34,853 nucleotides of DNA from CAIWXH01 sp964555675 (GCA_964555675.1 CAZKTU010000042.1:1-34853), one strand, 5' to 3'; positions 26,036 to 34,853 are shown, counted from the first letter of the stretch. Made by a program: numbers and translations. The notes: a model not told the origin generated them from the letters alone.

Positions 26036-26893
26036 ATGAGTATTGAACTCACCGCCCCCGCCCCCGCTGGCTGGAGCCGTGTGACCCGGGCGATCTTCGC
26101 CCGACCCACCTCGGCGGCGGGCGCCCTGATCGTCCTGGCCTTCGCGCTCATGGCCCTCGCCGGACCCCTGCTGGCCCCCTACGAGGCCAGCGAGCAGATC
26201 CGCGGCGCGGCCCGCCAGCCGCCCTCTCTCGCGCACCTGTTTGGAACCGACCGCCTGGGGCGCGACGTCTTCAGCCGGGTGGTCCTTGGCGCGCGCGACA
26301 TCTTCGCCCTGGCGGGGCTGGGCACTGTGGTCGCCGTGAGTGTCGGCGCGGCGATCGGCCTGGCCGCGGCCTACAGGGGCGGCTGGACCGAAGAAGTCAC
26401 CTTCCGCGCCTTCGACGCCCTGCTGGCCATCCCCGCCCTGCTGCTGGCCCTGTTGCTGCTGGGCGCCATCGGGCCCTCGCGCTGGGCCGTCTTGCTGGTG
26501 ATCGTGATCGTCTACACGCCGATTGTGGCCCGCGTGGTGCGCAGCGTCGTGCTCGCGGTCAAGCCGCGGGGCTTCGTCGAGGCGGCCCGTATGCGCGGCG
26601 AGCCGTTGAGCTATATGCTGGGGCGCGAGATCCTGCCCTCGGTGCTGCCCGCCCTGGCGGTCGAGGCGGCCCTGCGCTTCTCCTACGCGATCTTCCTCGT
26701 GGCCTCCCTGGGCTTCCTCGGCGTCGGCGTGCAACCGCCTAGCCCCGACTGGGGCCTCATGGTCCTCGAGGCCCGCAACGACGTCGCCCTCACGCCCTGG
26801 GCCCTCTACGCCCCCGCCGCCGCCATCGCCCTCCTGGTGGTGGGCGTCAATCTCGCCGCCGACGGGCTGCGCCGCGGCCTGCAAGCAGGATGA
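26036..26893 (+). CDS. Dipeptide/oligopeptide ABC transporter permease, DppC/OppC type
   Basis: 285 residues from ATG 26036; a TTG at 26021 would add 5 residues. The N-terminus has the DppC-type first helix (about 24-46), then FGTDRLGRDVFSRVVLGARDI, which is diagnostic of this permease type. The BPD transmembrane domain has about 5 helices. The ATPase-coupling EAA-like loop is seen in FVEAARMRGEPLSYMLGREILPSVLP. It pairs with the DppB-type permease two genes downstream and with the fused ATPase that starts 3 nt after its stop codon. Confidence 0.92.
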   Translation: MSIELTAPAPAGWSRVTRAIFARPTSAAGALIVLAFALMALAGPLLAPYEASEQIRGAARQPPSLAHLFGTDRLGRDVFSRVVLGARDIFALAGLGTVVAVSVGAAIGLAAAYRGGWTEEVTFRAFDALLAIPALLLALLLLGAIGPSRWAVLLVIVIVYTPIVARVVRSVVLAVKPRGFVEAARMRGEPLSYMLGREILPSVLPALAVEAALRFSYAIFLVASLGFLGVGVQPPSPDWGLMVLEARNDVALTPWALYAPAAAIALLVVGVNLAADGLRRGLQAG

Positions 26894-26896
26894 ATA

Positions 26897-28969
26897 ATGA
26901 TGAAGGATGAAGGCCGGGCCATCGCCAGCGGCGCGCCACTCCTCGCGGTCGAGGGCCTGACGGTCGGCTACGGCGCGGGCACCGCCTGGCGCAACGCCGT
27001 GCGCGACGTGAGCCTGAGGGTCGGCCCCGGCGAGACCCTCGGCATTGTCGGCGAGAGCGGCAGCGGCAAGAGCACTCTGGCCCTCGCCATCCTGCGAGCC
27101 CTGGGCGCGGGCGGCGCTATTCGCGGCGGGGCCATACGCCTGCGCGGGGTCGACCTGGCCGCCCTCGGGCCGCGCGAGTTGCGCGCAGCCTGGGCCAACG
27201 ACCTGCGCCTGGTGCCCCAGAATCCCCTGGCCGCCCTCAACCCGGCCATGCGCGTCGGCGAGCAGGTGGCCGAGGCCCTCGGCCCGGGGCAGGGCCGCGC
27301 GCAGGCCCTCGCCGCCCTGCGCCGCGTCGGCCTGGCCGACCCCGAGCGCGTCGCCCGCAGCTACCCCCACGAGCTGAGCGGCGGCATGCAGCAGCGCGTG
27401 CTGATCGCCATGGCCGCCCACGGCGACCCCGCCCTGCTCATCCTCGACGAGCCCACCAGCAGCCTCGACGTCACCACCGAGGCCGCCATCCTCGACCTGC
27501 TGGCCGAGCTGACCAGCCCGGCCCAGGGGCCCGCCGGCCCGGGCCGCGCGGCCCTCTTCATCTCGCACAACCTGGGCGTGGTCGCCCGCCTCTGCGGGCG
27601 GGTCGCCGTGCTCTACGCCGGCGAGCTGGTCGAGGAGGCCCCGACCGCGGCGCTGTTCGCCGCGCCCCTGCACCCCTACACCGTCGGCCTGCTCGCCAGC
27701 CTGCCGCGGCCCGGCGCGCGCCACGACAGCAACCCCCTGCGGCCCATCCCCGGCGCCATCCCCAGCCTCGACGCCCTGCCGCCCGCCTGCGTCTTCGCCC
27801 CCCGCTGCCCCCTCGCCATCGCCATCTGCCACGCCGAGCGCCCGCCGGACGAAGAGGCCCTGCCGGGCCACAGGGTGCGCTGTCACCGCTGGCGCGACGT
27901 CGCCGCCGGCGCCCTTCCGCTCGCCATGCCCGCCCCAGAGCTCGCCCCAGCCACCTCTGTCGCCCCGCCCGCCGCCCCGCCGCTGCTCACCCTCGACGGG
28001 GTCGAGAAGCACATCCCGACCGGGCGCGGCACCGTGCGCGCCGTCGACGGCGTGAGCATGGCCGTCGGCCGGGGCCGCACCCTCGGCCTGGTGGGCGAAA
28101 GCGGCAGCGGCAAGACCACCCTGGCCCGCTGCGTCGTGGGCCTGAGCGAGCCGACCGACGGCACGATCACCCTGCTCGACCTGCCCCTGGCCCCGCGGCT
28201 CGCCGGTCGCGAACCCGAGCTGCTGCGCCGCATCCAGATGGTCTTCCAGAACCCACAAGAGGCCCTCAACCCCTTCCTAACCGTGGGCGAGGCCCTGCGT
28301 CGCCCCCTGATGCGCCTGGCAGGGCTGAGCCGCGCCCAGGCCGAGAGTCGCGCGGCCGACCTGCTCGCCGCCGTGAAGCTCGACCGCGCCTATATGGCGC
28401 GCCTGCCCGCCCAGCTGAGCGGCGGCGAGCGCCAGCGCGTCGCCATCGCCAGGGCCTTCGCCGCGGCGCCCGACCTGGTGCTGCTCGACGAGTCGGTCTC
28501 GGCCCTCGACGTCTCGGTGCAGGCCGCCGTGCTGAATCTGCTGAGCGAGCTGCGCGCGCGCGACGGGGCCTCGTACCTGCTGATCACCCACGACCTCGGC
28601 GTGGTCCGCTACCTGGCCGACGATGTGGTCGTGCTCTACCTGGGCCAGGTGATGGAGGAGGGTCCGCGCGAGCATGTGCTCGCCGCGCCCCACCACCCCT
28701 ACACCGAGGCCCTGCTCTCGGCCGCGCCCACCCTGCCGCCCGCGCCCGCGGCGACGCCGATCCGGCTCGCGGGCGAGCTGCCGAGCGCGACGGCCATCCC
28801 CACGGGCTGCCGCTTCCACACCCGCTGCCCGCGCTTCCTCGGCGAGCTCTGCGTCACCGTCGAGCCGCCCTGGCGCGAGGGCGTCGCCGGCCACCGCATC
28901 CGGTGCCACATCCCCCTCGACGAGCTGGCGGCGGCCCAGTCCCCGCCCGTAGCCGCGGAGGCCGCATGA
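26897..28969 (+). CDS. Fused double ATPase of a peptide-type ABC transporter (DppD-DppF)
   Basis: 690 residues in one chain; in most operons the two ATPases are separate. Starts at tandem ATGs (26897, 26900). Domain 1 (about 15-340): Walker A GESGSGKST, LSGGMQQR, Walker B LLILDEPTSSLD. Domain 2 (about 360-690): Walker A GESGSGKTT, LSGGERQR, Walker B LVLLDESVSALD. Both have the Opp/Dpp C-terminal region with four Cys (CVFAPRCPLAIAIC..RCH and CRFHTRCPRFLGELC..RCH), which could bind Fe-S clusters as seen in some Opp ATPases. All catalytic motifs are intact in both halves. The stop overlaps the next start (ATGA). Confidence 0.94.
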   Translation: MMKDEGRAIASGAPLLAVEGLTVGYGAGTAWRNAVRDVSLRVGPGETLGIVGESGSGKSTLALAILRALGAGGAIRGGAIRLRGVDLAALGPRELRAAWANDLRLVPQNPLAALNPAMRVGEQVAEALGPGQGRAQALAALRRVGLADPERVARSYPHELSGGMQQRVLIAMAAHGDPALLILDEPTSSLDVTTEAAILDLLAELTSPAQGPAGPGRAALFISHNLGVVARLCGRVAVLYAGELVEEAPTAALFAAPLHPYTVGLLASLPRPGARHDSNPLRPIPGAIPSLDALPPACVFAPRCPLAIAICHAERPPDEEALPGHRVRCHRWRDVAAGALPLAMPAPELAPATSVAPPAAPPLLTLDGVEKHIPTGRGTVRAVDGVSMAVGRGRTLGLVGESGSGKTTLARCVVGLSEPTDGTITLLDLPLAPRLAGREPELLRRIQMVFQNPQEALNPFLTVGEALRRPLMRLAGLSRAQAESRAADLLAAVKLDRAYMARLPAQLSGGERQRVAIARAFAAAPDLVLLDESVSALDVSVQAAVLNLLSELRARDGASYLLITHDLGVVRYLADDVVVLYLGQVMEEGPREHVLAAPHHPYTEALLSAAPTLPPAPAATPIRLAGELPSATAIPTGCRFHTRCPRFLGELCVTVEPPWREGVAGHRIRCHIPLDELAAAQSPPVAAEAA

Positions 28970-29910
28970 CCCGCTATCTCGTCCGCCGCGGCGCGCTGCT
29001 GCTGCTCACCCTGCTCCTGGCCTCGGCCCTGATCTTCATTATCTGCCGGCTGCTGCCGGGCGATGTGGCCCGAGTCATCCTCGGCCGCGAGGCCAGCCCC
29101 GCCGCCGTGGCCGCCCTGCGCGCCGAACTCGGGCTCGACCAGCCCATAATCATGCAATACCTGGGCTGGCTGTGGGACTTCGTGCGCGGCGACTGGGGGC
29201 GCTCGTTCAGCACGCGGCTGCCGATCCGCGAGGTGGTGGCCGAGCGTCTCGGCAACTCGCTGATGCTGGCCGGGCTGACCATGGCCATCGCCGTGCCCCT
29301 CGGGGTGGGGCTGGGCGTGCTGGCGGGGCTGCGCCAGGACCGGCCGGCCGACCACGCGATCAGCGTCGGCGCCCTCGCCGTCGTCGGCCTCCCCGAGTTT
29401 GTGACCGGCCTGGTCCTGATCGACCTGCTGGCCTTCAGGCTGGGCTGGCTGCCGGCCAACTCGTCGATCAGGCCGGGCGCCGGCTTCGGCGAGGCTCTGC
29501 CCCAGCTGATCCTGCCCGCCCTCACGGCAACCCTGGTGCTGCTGGCCTATGTCGTGCGCCTGACCAGGGCGGGCGTGATCGAAGAGCTGGGCCAGGACTA
29601 TGTGCGGACGGCGCGGCTCAAGGGTCTCTCGCGCCGCGCCGTCCTCGGGCGGCACGTGCTGCGCAACGCCCTGCTGCCGACGATCACCGTGGTCGCCATC
29701 AGCCTGGGCTGGCTGATCAGCGGCCTGATTGTGGTCGAAAATGTCTTCAACTACCCCGGTCTGGGGCGCCTGCTGACCTTCGCGATCGACCGGCGCGACC
29801 TGCCCCTGCTGCAGGCGGTGAGCATGGTCACAGTGCTGGTCTTCGCCCTGGCCAATCTGGCGGCCGACCTGCTCTACGCCTGGCTCAACCCGCGCATCAG
29901 GCTGGGGTAG
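28966..29910 (+). CDS. Dipeptide/oligopeptide ABC transporter permease, DppB/OppB type
   Basis: 314 residues from ATG 28966, which overlaps the ATPase stop; an upstream extension to 28903 is a shadow of the ATPase gene. MTRYLVRRGALLLLTLLLASALIFIICRLLPGD is the typical DppB opening. LRAELGLDQPIIMQYLGWLWDFVRGDWGRSF follows, then about five more helices and the coupling loop YVRTARLKGLSRRAVLGRHVLRNALLPTITV. The gene order permease C - ATPases - permease B is unusual; most operons have B before C, followed by the ATPases. No substrate-binding gene is adjacent. Confidence 0.93.
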   Translation: MTRYLVRRGALLLLTLLLASALIFIICRLLPGDVARVILGREASPAAVAALRAELGLDQPIIMQYLGWLWDFVRGDWGRSFSTRLPIREVVAERLGNSLMLAGLTMAIAVPLGVGLGVLAGLRQDRPADHAISVGALAVVGLPEFVTGLVLIDLLAFRLGWLPANSSIRPGAGFGEALPQLILPALTATLVLLAYVVRLTRAGVIEELGQDYVRTARLKGLSRRAVLGRHVLRNALLPTITVVAISLGWLISGLIVVENVFNYPGLGRLLTFAIDRRDLPLLQAVSMVTVLVFALANLAADLLYAWLNPRIRLG

Positions 29911-29911
29911 G

Positions 29912-29936
29912 GCGGGGCGCCCGGCGGACGCCCCGC
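29912..29936. terminator. Hairpin in the convergent junction after the permease gene
   Basis: GCGGGGCG/CGCCCCGC (29912-29919 with 29929-29936, 9-nt loop) begins 1 nt after the stop codon. No U-tract follows on either strand. It lies between the permease and DUF2795 genes, which face each other. Confidence 0.55.
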
Positions 29937-29944
29937 GGCGGACC

Positions 29945-30145
29945 CTACTTGTCGTTGACCTGGCCGATGGCCTTGCTCACGTCGGCGGGGGTGTCGAACT
30001 GCTTGCCCGGCATCTGCTCGAGAGTCTTGCAGAGCTCCTCGTCGGCGCCCTCCTGCCTGGCGTGCTTGAGCAGATCCTCCTTGCTGACCGGATAGTCGAT
30101 GCCCTTGAGATATTTCTGGGCCTGGATCGGGTTGACCTTCGCCAT
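29945..30145 (-). CDS. DUF2795 family protein
   Basis: 66 residues, with AGAGGAGG 7 nt before the ATG. The whole protein is one DUF2795 domain: NPIQAQKYLKGIDYPVSKEDLLKHARQEGADEELCKTLEQMPGKQFDTPADVSKAIGQV. These small soluble helical proteins are common in Actinobacteria and Chloroflexota and often occur in several copies per genome. A stress or DNA-associated function has been suggested for some, but none is established. It is monocistronic and convergent with the ABC operon. Confidence 0.92.
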   Translation of the reverse strand: MAKVNPIQAQKYLKGIDYPVSKEDLLKHARQEGADEELCKTLEQMPGKQFDTPADVSKAIGQVNDK

Positions 30146-30278
30146 GAGCGTTCCTCCTCTGTTGACCCCCGGCTGGGGGCTGCCTGAGTGTCAGCAGGGC
30201 CCGTGCCAGGGACAAAGATGAGCGTGCCAAACATTCAGAATTTGCAACGATTGGTACACTGCACTGGTTCGCAGAGCG

Positions 30279-30287
30279 TGGTATAAC
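30279..30287 (+). promoter_or_regulatory. Extended -10 promoter of the histidine kinase gene
   Basis: TGGTATAAC, with the hexamer at 30282-30287, predicts a start near 30294. The -35 is weak. The leader is about 38 nt long and has no evident SD. Confidence 0.45.
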
Positions 30288-30331
30288 CGAGGAATACGAC
30301 CAAACTCTAAACCTAGAATCCCATCCCTGCC

Positions 30332-32560
30332 GTGATCAAGCGAGCCGTTTTCCCTGAAGCCGCCCATGACGAGCAGGCCCTTGTCGCAATGCTTGTGCGC
30401 GCGGCCTGCTTGATCCTGCTGCTTCCGATCGGCTCGAACCTGGTTCGCGCGGTGCTCTTCCCTGGGACTGCGGGCGAGCTCATCCTGAGCACACTGTGGA
30501 TGGGCGCGATCGGGCTACTCACCTATATGCTCGCCCGCAGGGGGCGGGCCCGCGTTGCGGCCTCCGTCCTCATCGCCGGGCTCTACACCATGACGCTGTA
30601 CATCGCCTACTATGGCGGGGGCGTGCGCTCGCCCGGCTACATCGGGCTGCTCGGCCTGAGCTTCCTCAGCGTCTGGCTCGTAGGCATCGGCGGGGCCATC
30701 TTCGTCGTCGGGGCGAGCGTCCTCGCCGGCCTCGTCCTGCTCGCGCTCGAGGGCCTCGGCCGCCTGCCGAACCCGACGATCGAGCCCTCGTCGAGCCTGT
30801 TCTTTCACAGCATCGTCCTCCAGATGGCCCTCGCCATCCTGCTGCAATGGGCCCTGCTCAGGCAGGTCGCCCGTAACCGAGCCGAGCGCAGCGAGAGCGA
30901 GGCCCGCTTCCGCGCCACCTTCGAGCAGGCCGCCGTGGGCATGTGCCACACGAGCCTCGACGGGGCCTTCCTGCGCATCAACAGGCGCCTGTGCGAGATC
31001 ACCGGCTACAGCAGCGACGAGCTGACAGCCATCACCTACCGCGACCTGACCCACCCCGACGACATCGCCGCCGACGAGGCTCTCGGGCGCCGGCTCCTCT
31101 CAGGCGAGATCCAGACCTACTCGCTCGAGAAGCGCTATGTGCGCAAGGACAGCATCGTCATCTGGATCAACCTGACGGTCTCGTCGATCCGAGGTCCCTC
31201 GGGCCAGATCGATCAGCTCCTGAGTGTGATCGAAGACATCACCGACCGCAAGCTGGCCGAGTGGGCCCTCAGGCAGCTCAATACGACCCTCGAGGAGCGC
31301 ATCGCCGAGCGCACCAGCGCCTTCAGCGCCGCCAACGAGCGGCTGCAGTCCGAGGTCGCCGTGCGCCGCCAGGTCGAGCTAGCCCTGCGCGAGAGCGAAG
31401 CGCGCTACAGAGAGCTCCTCGAGAGCTTGCAGCAAGGCGTGGTCGTCTTTCAGGACAATCAAGTTGTCATCTGCAATGGAGCCCTGGCCGAGATTGTCGG
31501 CCACTCGCGCGAGGCCCTGCTGAGCTACTCGCCCGAGCAGCTCTGGGCAATTATCGAAAGCGACGACCGCGGGTGGCTGAGCGACAGTGTCGAGCACTCA
31601 ATAGCAACCGGCCAGGTGCTTGCCGAGACGCCGTTCCGCTTCTGCCGCCCCGACGGCGAAGTGCGCTGGCTGTATAGCGCGTCGCGCATCATCATGTTCG
31701 GCGGGCGCCCAGCCATGCTCGGCATGATTAGCGACATCACCGGGCTCAAACAGGTCGAGGACGAGCTGCGCAAGAGTCGCGACGAGCTGCGCTCGGCCAA
31801 TCTCGAGCTGGCCCAGGCGGCCCGGCTCAAAGACGAGTTCCTCGCCAACATGAGCCACGAGCTGCGCACCCCGCTCAACGCCATCCTCGGCCGGGCCGAG
31901 CTGCTCGCCGAGCTCATCCACGGCCCGCTCAACGAGCGGCAGCTGCGCTCGGTCGCCAACATCGACGAGAGCGGGCGTCACCTGCTCGAGCTGATCAACG
32001 ACATCCTCGACCTCTCGAAGATCGAGGCCAGCATGCTCGACCTGCAGCAGGAGGTCGTGGGCGTCGCCGACCTCTTCGAGGCCAGCATGCGCATGATCGC
32101 CGGCGCGGCCGGCAAGAAGGGCATCAGCCTGCACGCCCGGCTCGACCCGCAGGTCATCCAGATCAAGGGCGACCCGCGTCGCCTGAAGCAGATCCTGGTC
32201 AACCTGCTCTCTAACGCGGTCAAGTTCACCCCGAGCGGGCAGATCACCCTCGAGGTGCACGGCAACCCGGCCGAAGGCTACGCGACCTTCAGCGTGACCG
32301 ATACGGGGATCGGCATCGCCCACGCCGATCTGCCGCGCCTCTTCAGGCCCTTCGAGCAGCTCGACAGCAAGCTGAGCCGCCAGTACGAAGGTACGGGGCT
32401 GGGGCTCTCGCTGGTCGCGCGCCTGGCCAGGCTCCACGGCGGCAGCGTCGCTGTACAGAGCGAGCCCGGCAAGGGCAGCTGCTTCTCGGTCATGCTCCCC
32501 TGGCAACCGCGCGAGGACGAAGGCGTGAGCGCCCGCCCCCTCTCGCAGGTCGGCCCCTAA
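30332..32560 (+). CDS. Membrane PAS-PAS sensor histidine kinase
   Basis: 742 residues from GTG 30332; the ATG at 30389 (residue 20) is an alternative start, and neither has a good SD. About 15-185 holds roughly six hydrophobic helices, an integral-membrane sensing module. PAS 1 lies at about 190-310 (RFRATFEQAAVGMCHTSLDGAFLRINRRLCEITGYSSDEL). A coiled linker follows, then PAS 2 at about 350-480. HisKA has phosphoacceptor H509 (NMSHELRTPLNAI). HATPase_c has N box (NLLSNAVKF), G1 DTGIGI, F box LFRPFEQL and G2 GTGLGLSL. There is no receiver domain, and no response regulator is adjacent, so it is an orphan. The second PAS lacks obvious cofactor residues; the signal is unknown. Confidence 0.93.
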   Translation: MIKRAVFPEAAHDEQALVAMLVRAACLILLLPIGSNLVRAVLFPGTAGELILSTLWMGAIGLLTYMLARRGRARVAASVLIAGLYTMTLYIAYYGGGVRSPGYIGLLGLSFLSVWLVGIGGAIFVVGASVLAGLVLLALEGLGRLPNPTIEPSSSLFFHSIVLQMALAILLQWALLRQVARNRAERSESEARFRATFEQAAVGMCHTSLDGAFLRINRRLCEITGYSSDELTAITYRDLTHPDDIAADEALGRRLLSGEIQTYSLEKRYVRKDSIVIWINLTVSSIRGPSGQIDQLLSVIEDITDRKLAEWALRQLNTTLEERIAERTSAFSAANERLQSEVAVRRQVELALRESEARYRELLESLQQGVVVFQDNQVVICNGALAEIVGHSREALLSYSPEQLWAIIESDDRGWLSDSVEHSIATGQVLAETPFRFCRPDGEVRWLYSASRIIMFGGRPAMLGMISDITGLKQVEDELRKSRDELRSANLELAQAARLKDEFLANMSHELRTPLNAILGRAELLAELIHGPLNERQLRSVANIDESGRHLLELINDILDLSKIEASMLDLQQEVVGVADLFEASMRMIAGAAGKKGISLHARLDPQVIQIKGDPRRLKQILVNLLSNAVKFTPSGQITLEVHGNPAEGYATFSVTDTGIGIAHADLPRLFRPFEQLDSKLSRQYEGTGLGLSLVARLARLHGGSVAVQSEPGKGSCFSVMLPWQPREDEGVSARPLSQVGP

Positions 32561-32577
32561 ATCCTTCCACCCTCTGA

Positions 32578-32613
32578 GGGAGGCGTGGAGGGCCTGGCCC
32601 TCCACATCCACCC
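32578..32613. repeat. 36-nt palindromic repeat, copy 2 (inverted relative to copy 1)
   Basis: It is the exact reverse complement of 17670-17705. The perfect palindromic core is at 32585-32605. It lies 17 nt after the histidine kinase stop codon and 70 nt from the kup stop, again in a convergent junction. A second hairpin (GGGGCC/GGCCCC, 32619-32632) follows. Confidence 0.85.
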
Positions 32614-32683
32614 GGCGTGGGGCCACGGCCCCGTTCCCCAGCCGCGGACAGCGGCGAAGAGCGTAACTCGGTTACGAACCTTC

Positions 32684-34630
32684 TTAGACCTCGACGCTGG
32701 TGCCAATCTCGAAGACCCGCGAGGGCGGCAGCCGAAAGAAGTCGGCGGCACTCGCCGCATTGCGCCGCATCACGGTGTAGAGCTGCTCGCGCCACAGGGC
32801 CATGCCGGGCAGCTCGCCGGGGATGACGCGCGTGCGGTTCACGAAGTACGGCACGCTGTCGGGGTCGAACCTGAGGCCGGGCACCACGAGGTCGGCCAGC
32901 ACCCGCGGCACGTCGGGCTCCTCCATGAAGCCGAAGCGGATGGTCACCTGGTAGAAGCCCTGCTCGAGGAACCTGGCCTCGATGCGCCGCTCGGCCCTGC
33001 AGCCCGGGGTCTCCTCCATAATCACCGTGGTCAGCAGCACCTGTTCGTGGAGCACGCCGTTGTACTTGAGGTTGGCGAGCAGGGCGGCGGGGGCGGCCGT
33101 GGCGTTGGCGCTGAGGAAGACGGCCGTGCCGGGGGCGCGCACGGGCGGCCGGCGCTTCACCTCCTCGAGCAGAGCGTCGAGGCCGCGCTCGAAGTCCTGC
33201 TCGTAGTTGAAGACCAGGCGGCTGCCGCGCTTCCAGGTCGTCATCACCGTAAAGATCAGCGCGGCCGCCGCCAGGGGGAACCAGCCGCCCTGGGGGATCT
33301 TGATCAGGTTCGCCCCGAGGAAGGCCAGGTCGACGATCAAGAAGAAGCCGATCAGCAAGGTCGTGGTCAGGACGCTCCAGCGCCACTTATCGTGGACGAC
33401 CACGGCGAAGATCAGGGTCGTGATCGCCATGGTCGAGGTCACCGCAATCCCGTAGGCCGCCGCCAGGTTGCTCGAGGTGCGGAAGGCCAGGACCACGATA
33501 ATGCACGAGGCCATCAGCAGCCAGTTGACCATGGGGATGTAGATCTGCCCGAACTCGCGCGCCGAGGTATGGACGATGCGCATGCGCGGCAGGAAGCCCA
33601 AGTTCTCGGCCTGCATGGTGATCGAGAAGACGCCCGTGATCAAGGCTTGCGAGGCGATGATTGTGGCCATGGTGGCCAGGATGACCAGGGGCAGCAGCGC
33701 CCAGGGCGGGGCCATCAGGTAGAACAGGTTGGCCGCGGCCTCGGGCTCGCGCAGCAGCACAGCGCCCTGGCCGAAGTAGTTCAGCAGCAGGGCCGGCAGC
33801 ACCAGGCTCAGCCAGGCGATCCGGATCGGCGTGCGGCCCACGTGGCCCATATCGGCATAGAGGGCCTCGCCGCCTGTGACTACCAGGAAGACCGTGCCAA
33901 GGACCAGGAAGCCCTGCAGCCCGTTCTCGACGAAAAAGCTGGCGGCGTAGAGCGGGTTGATCGCCCCGAGCATGCCCCAGTTTGAGCTGAGGTTGACCAC
34001 CCCGAGCACGCCCAGTGTGATGAACCAGACCAGCATCACCGGCCCGAACAGGCTGCCCAACCGCGCGGTGCCGCGACTCTGGATGAGGAAGAGGGCCACC
34101 AGGATGGCCAGGGTGATCGGCACGATGTACGGCTTGAATTGGGGTGTCGCGATGCTCAGGCCCTCCACGGCGCTCAGCACCGAGATGGCCGGCGTGATCA
34201 CCCCGTCGCCATAGAGCAGGGCCGCCCCGAAGACGCCCATGAGCACGATCCAGCGCCGCTTGCTGGCCGCGAGGGGCCGGATCGGCGTCGCCAGGGCCGT
34301 CAGCGCGAGGATGCCGCCCTCGCCCCGGTTGTCGGCCCGCAGCACGAAGCCGATATACTTGATCGTGATCACGATGATCAGCGACCAGAAGACCAGCGAG
34401 AGCACACCGAAGACATTCGCCGGCGTCGGGGCGATGGCATGGGGGCCGTGAAAGCTCTCTCGCAAGGCGTAGAGCGGCGAGGTGCCGATATCGCCGTAGA
34501 CGACGCCCAAGGCGGTGAGGGCGAGGACGGCCAGATAGCCGCGGCCGCCGCCGCTGTGACCCTGGCCCTCCTGGGGTCCTTCTTGCTCGCCTGCCGCATC
34601 TGCGGCGGCGCGACTGGATCGAGTGCTCAT
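32684..34630 (-). CDS. kup: KUP-type potassium uptake transporter
   Basis: 648 residues from ATG 34630, with AGGGAG 3-4 nt upstream; an open frame to 34795 has no homology. A polar, Gln/Gly-rich N-terminal tail of about 35 residues precedes the family signature ALTALGVVYGDIGTSPLYAL. About 12 membrane helices follow, with GDGVITPAISVLSAVEGL and GGEALYADMGHVGR. A soluble C-terminal domain runs from about residue 470 (GTAVFLSANATAAPAALLANLKYNGVLHEQVLL). KUP proteins are proton-coupled K+ importers of the cytoplasmic membrane. Length fits the family (about 620-650). The gene is monocistronic and convergent with the histidine kinase gene. Confidence 0.95.
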   Translation of the reverse strand: MSTRSSRAAADAAGEQEGPQEGQGHSGGGRGYLAVLALTALGVVYGDIGTSPLYALRESFHGPHAIAPTPANVFGVLSLVFWSLIIVITIKYIGFVLRADNRGEGGILALTALATPIRPLAASKRRWIVLMGVFGAALLYGDGVITPAISVLSAVEGLSIATPQFKPYIVPITLAILVALFLIQSRGTARLGSLFGPVMLVWFITLGVLGVVNLSSNWGMLGAINPLYAASFFVENGLQGFLVLGTVFLVVTGGEALYADMGHVGRTPIRIAWLSLVLPALLLNYFGQGAVLLREPEAAANLFYLMAPPWALLPLVILATMATIIASQALITGVFSITMQAENLGFLPRMRIVHTSAREFGQIYIPMVNWLLMASCIIVVLAFRTSSNLAAAYGIAVTSTMAITTLIFAVVVHDKWRWSVLTTTLLIGFFLIVDLAFLGANLIKIPQGGWFPLAAAALIFTVMTTWKRGSRLVFNYEQDFERGLDALLEEVKRRPPVRAPGTAVFLSANATAAPAALLANLKYNGVLHEQVLLTTVIMEETPGCRAERRIEARFLEQGFYQVTIRFGFMEEPDVPRVLADLVVPGLRFDPDSVPYFVNRTRVIPGELPGMALWREQLYTVMRRNAASAADFFRLPPSRVFEIGTSVEV

Positions 34631-34677
34631 ACGCTCCCTAGTATCAACCGAGATCAACGGCGCTTCACCGCCACGGT

Positions 34678-34683
34678 AGTATA
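34678..34683 (-). promoter_or_regulatory. kup -10 element
   Basis: TATACT on the minus strand predicts a start near 34671 and a 41-nt leader. The -35 region is weak. No K+-responsive riboswitch (ydaO/kimA or ykkC-like) could be recognised in this short leader. Confidence 0.4.
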
Positions 34684-34853
34684 CTCCCGCACGCCCCGAT
34701 CGGGCTCTGGACCTATGGGCAGGTTCTGTGCCCCCGCGATGGCCGACCGACGCAAGCTCTCCACAAAAGCTGGCAGCCCTGTATAACCTGACCAAGAAAG
34801 CCCATTAATATTCTAGATACTATTTCAGTGATATGGGGAAGTTTTTCCCTCAT
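34684..34853. other. Upstream region of kup to the window edge
   Basis: No gene can be supported here. The last 60 nt are markedly AT-rich for this genome. They include TGTATAAC (34780-34787), a possible plus-strand -10, and a small dyad GGGAA/TTCCC (34836-34840 with 34845-34849), so promoters of a gene beyond the edge may lie here. Confidence 0.35.

Overview
The window is about 35 kb of high-GC bacterial chromosome with strongly GC-biased third codon positions. Gene content and style suggest a member of the Chloroflexota, probably near Chloroflexales (Roseiflexus/Kouleothrix-like). The pointers are the RecA N-terminus, a DUF2795 protein, the PEGA/β-sandwich type Ser/Thr kinase next to a propeller-TPR-CHAT protein, the CACGAAG-type and GGCGTGA-type intergenic repeats, and many PAS/ABC/Tat-lipoprotein genes. 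This assignment is inference; no rRNA or tRNA gene is present to anchor it. I see no insertion sequence, prophage, integrase or CRISPR array.

Layout. 1-1.35 kb: the tail of an unknown gene, a small one-helix membrane protein and an SPFH/band-7 protein, closed by a strong terminator. 1.4-6.7 kb: a two-gene operon of a membrane Ser/Thr kinase and a zinc ribbon + β-propeller + TPR-like + CHAT protease-like protein. This is the most promising candidate for an uncharacterised signalling/effector pair. 6.8-9.7 kb: a DnaQ-exonuclease/DinG helicase fusion, convergent with a double-zinc-ribbon protein. 10.4-15.1 kb (minus strand): recA, recX, an MBL-fold hydrolase, a 64-residue protein with a textbook terminator, and pyrG. 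15.3-17.7 kb (plus): a DUF427 protein and a Tat-exported oligopeptide-type binding lipoprotein. 17.7-18.9 kb (minus): threonine synthase.

19.0-24.1 kb (plus): a three-gene soluble NAD-dependent formate dehydrogenase locus. It has a NuoE-NuoF fusion with an unexplained N-terminal extension, a separate NuoG-N-terminus-like Fe-S protein lacking the Cys ligands of the His/Cys cluster, and a Cys-type molybdopterin catalytic subunit. 24.3-25.9 kb (minus): SelO AMPylase. 26.0-29.9 kb (plus): a Dpp/Opp transporter with permease, fused double ATPase and permease, but no local binding protein; the lipoprotein at 16 kb is a possible partner. 29.9-32.6 kb: a DUF2795 protein and an orphan membrane PAS-PAS histidine kinase. 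32.7-34.6 kb (minus): a KUP potassium transporter.

All five convergent gene junctions carry a hairpin. Two of these junctions (17.7 and 32.6 kb) carry exact copies of the same 36-nt palindromic element in opposite orientation, which suggests a dispersed bidirectional terminator/REP-like repeat. Several promoters rely on an extended -10 (TGnTATAAT) with a poor -35, including an identical 12-mer in front of the kinase operon and recA.
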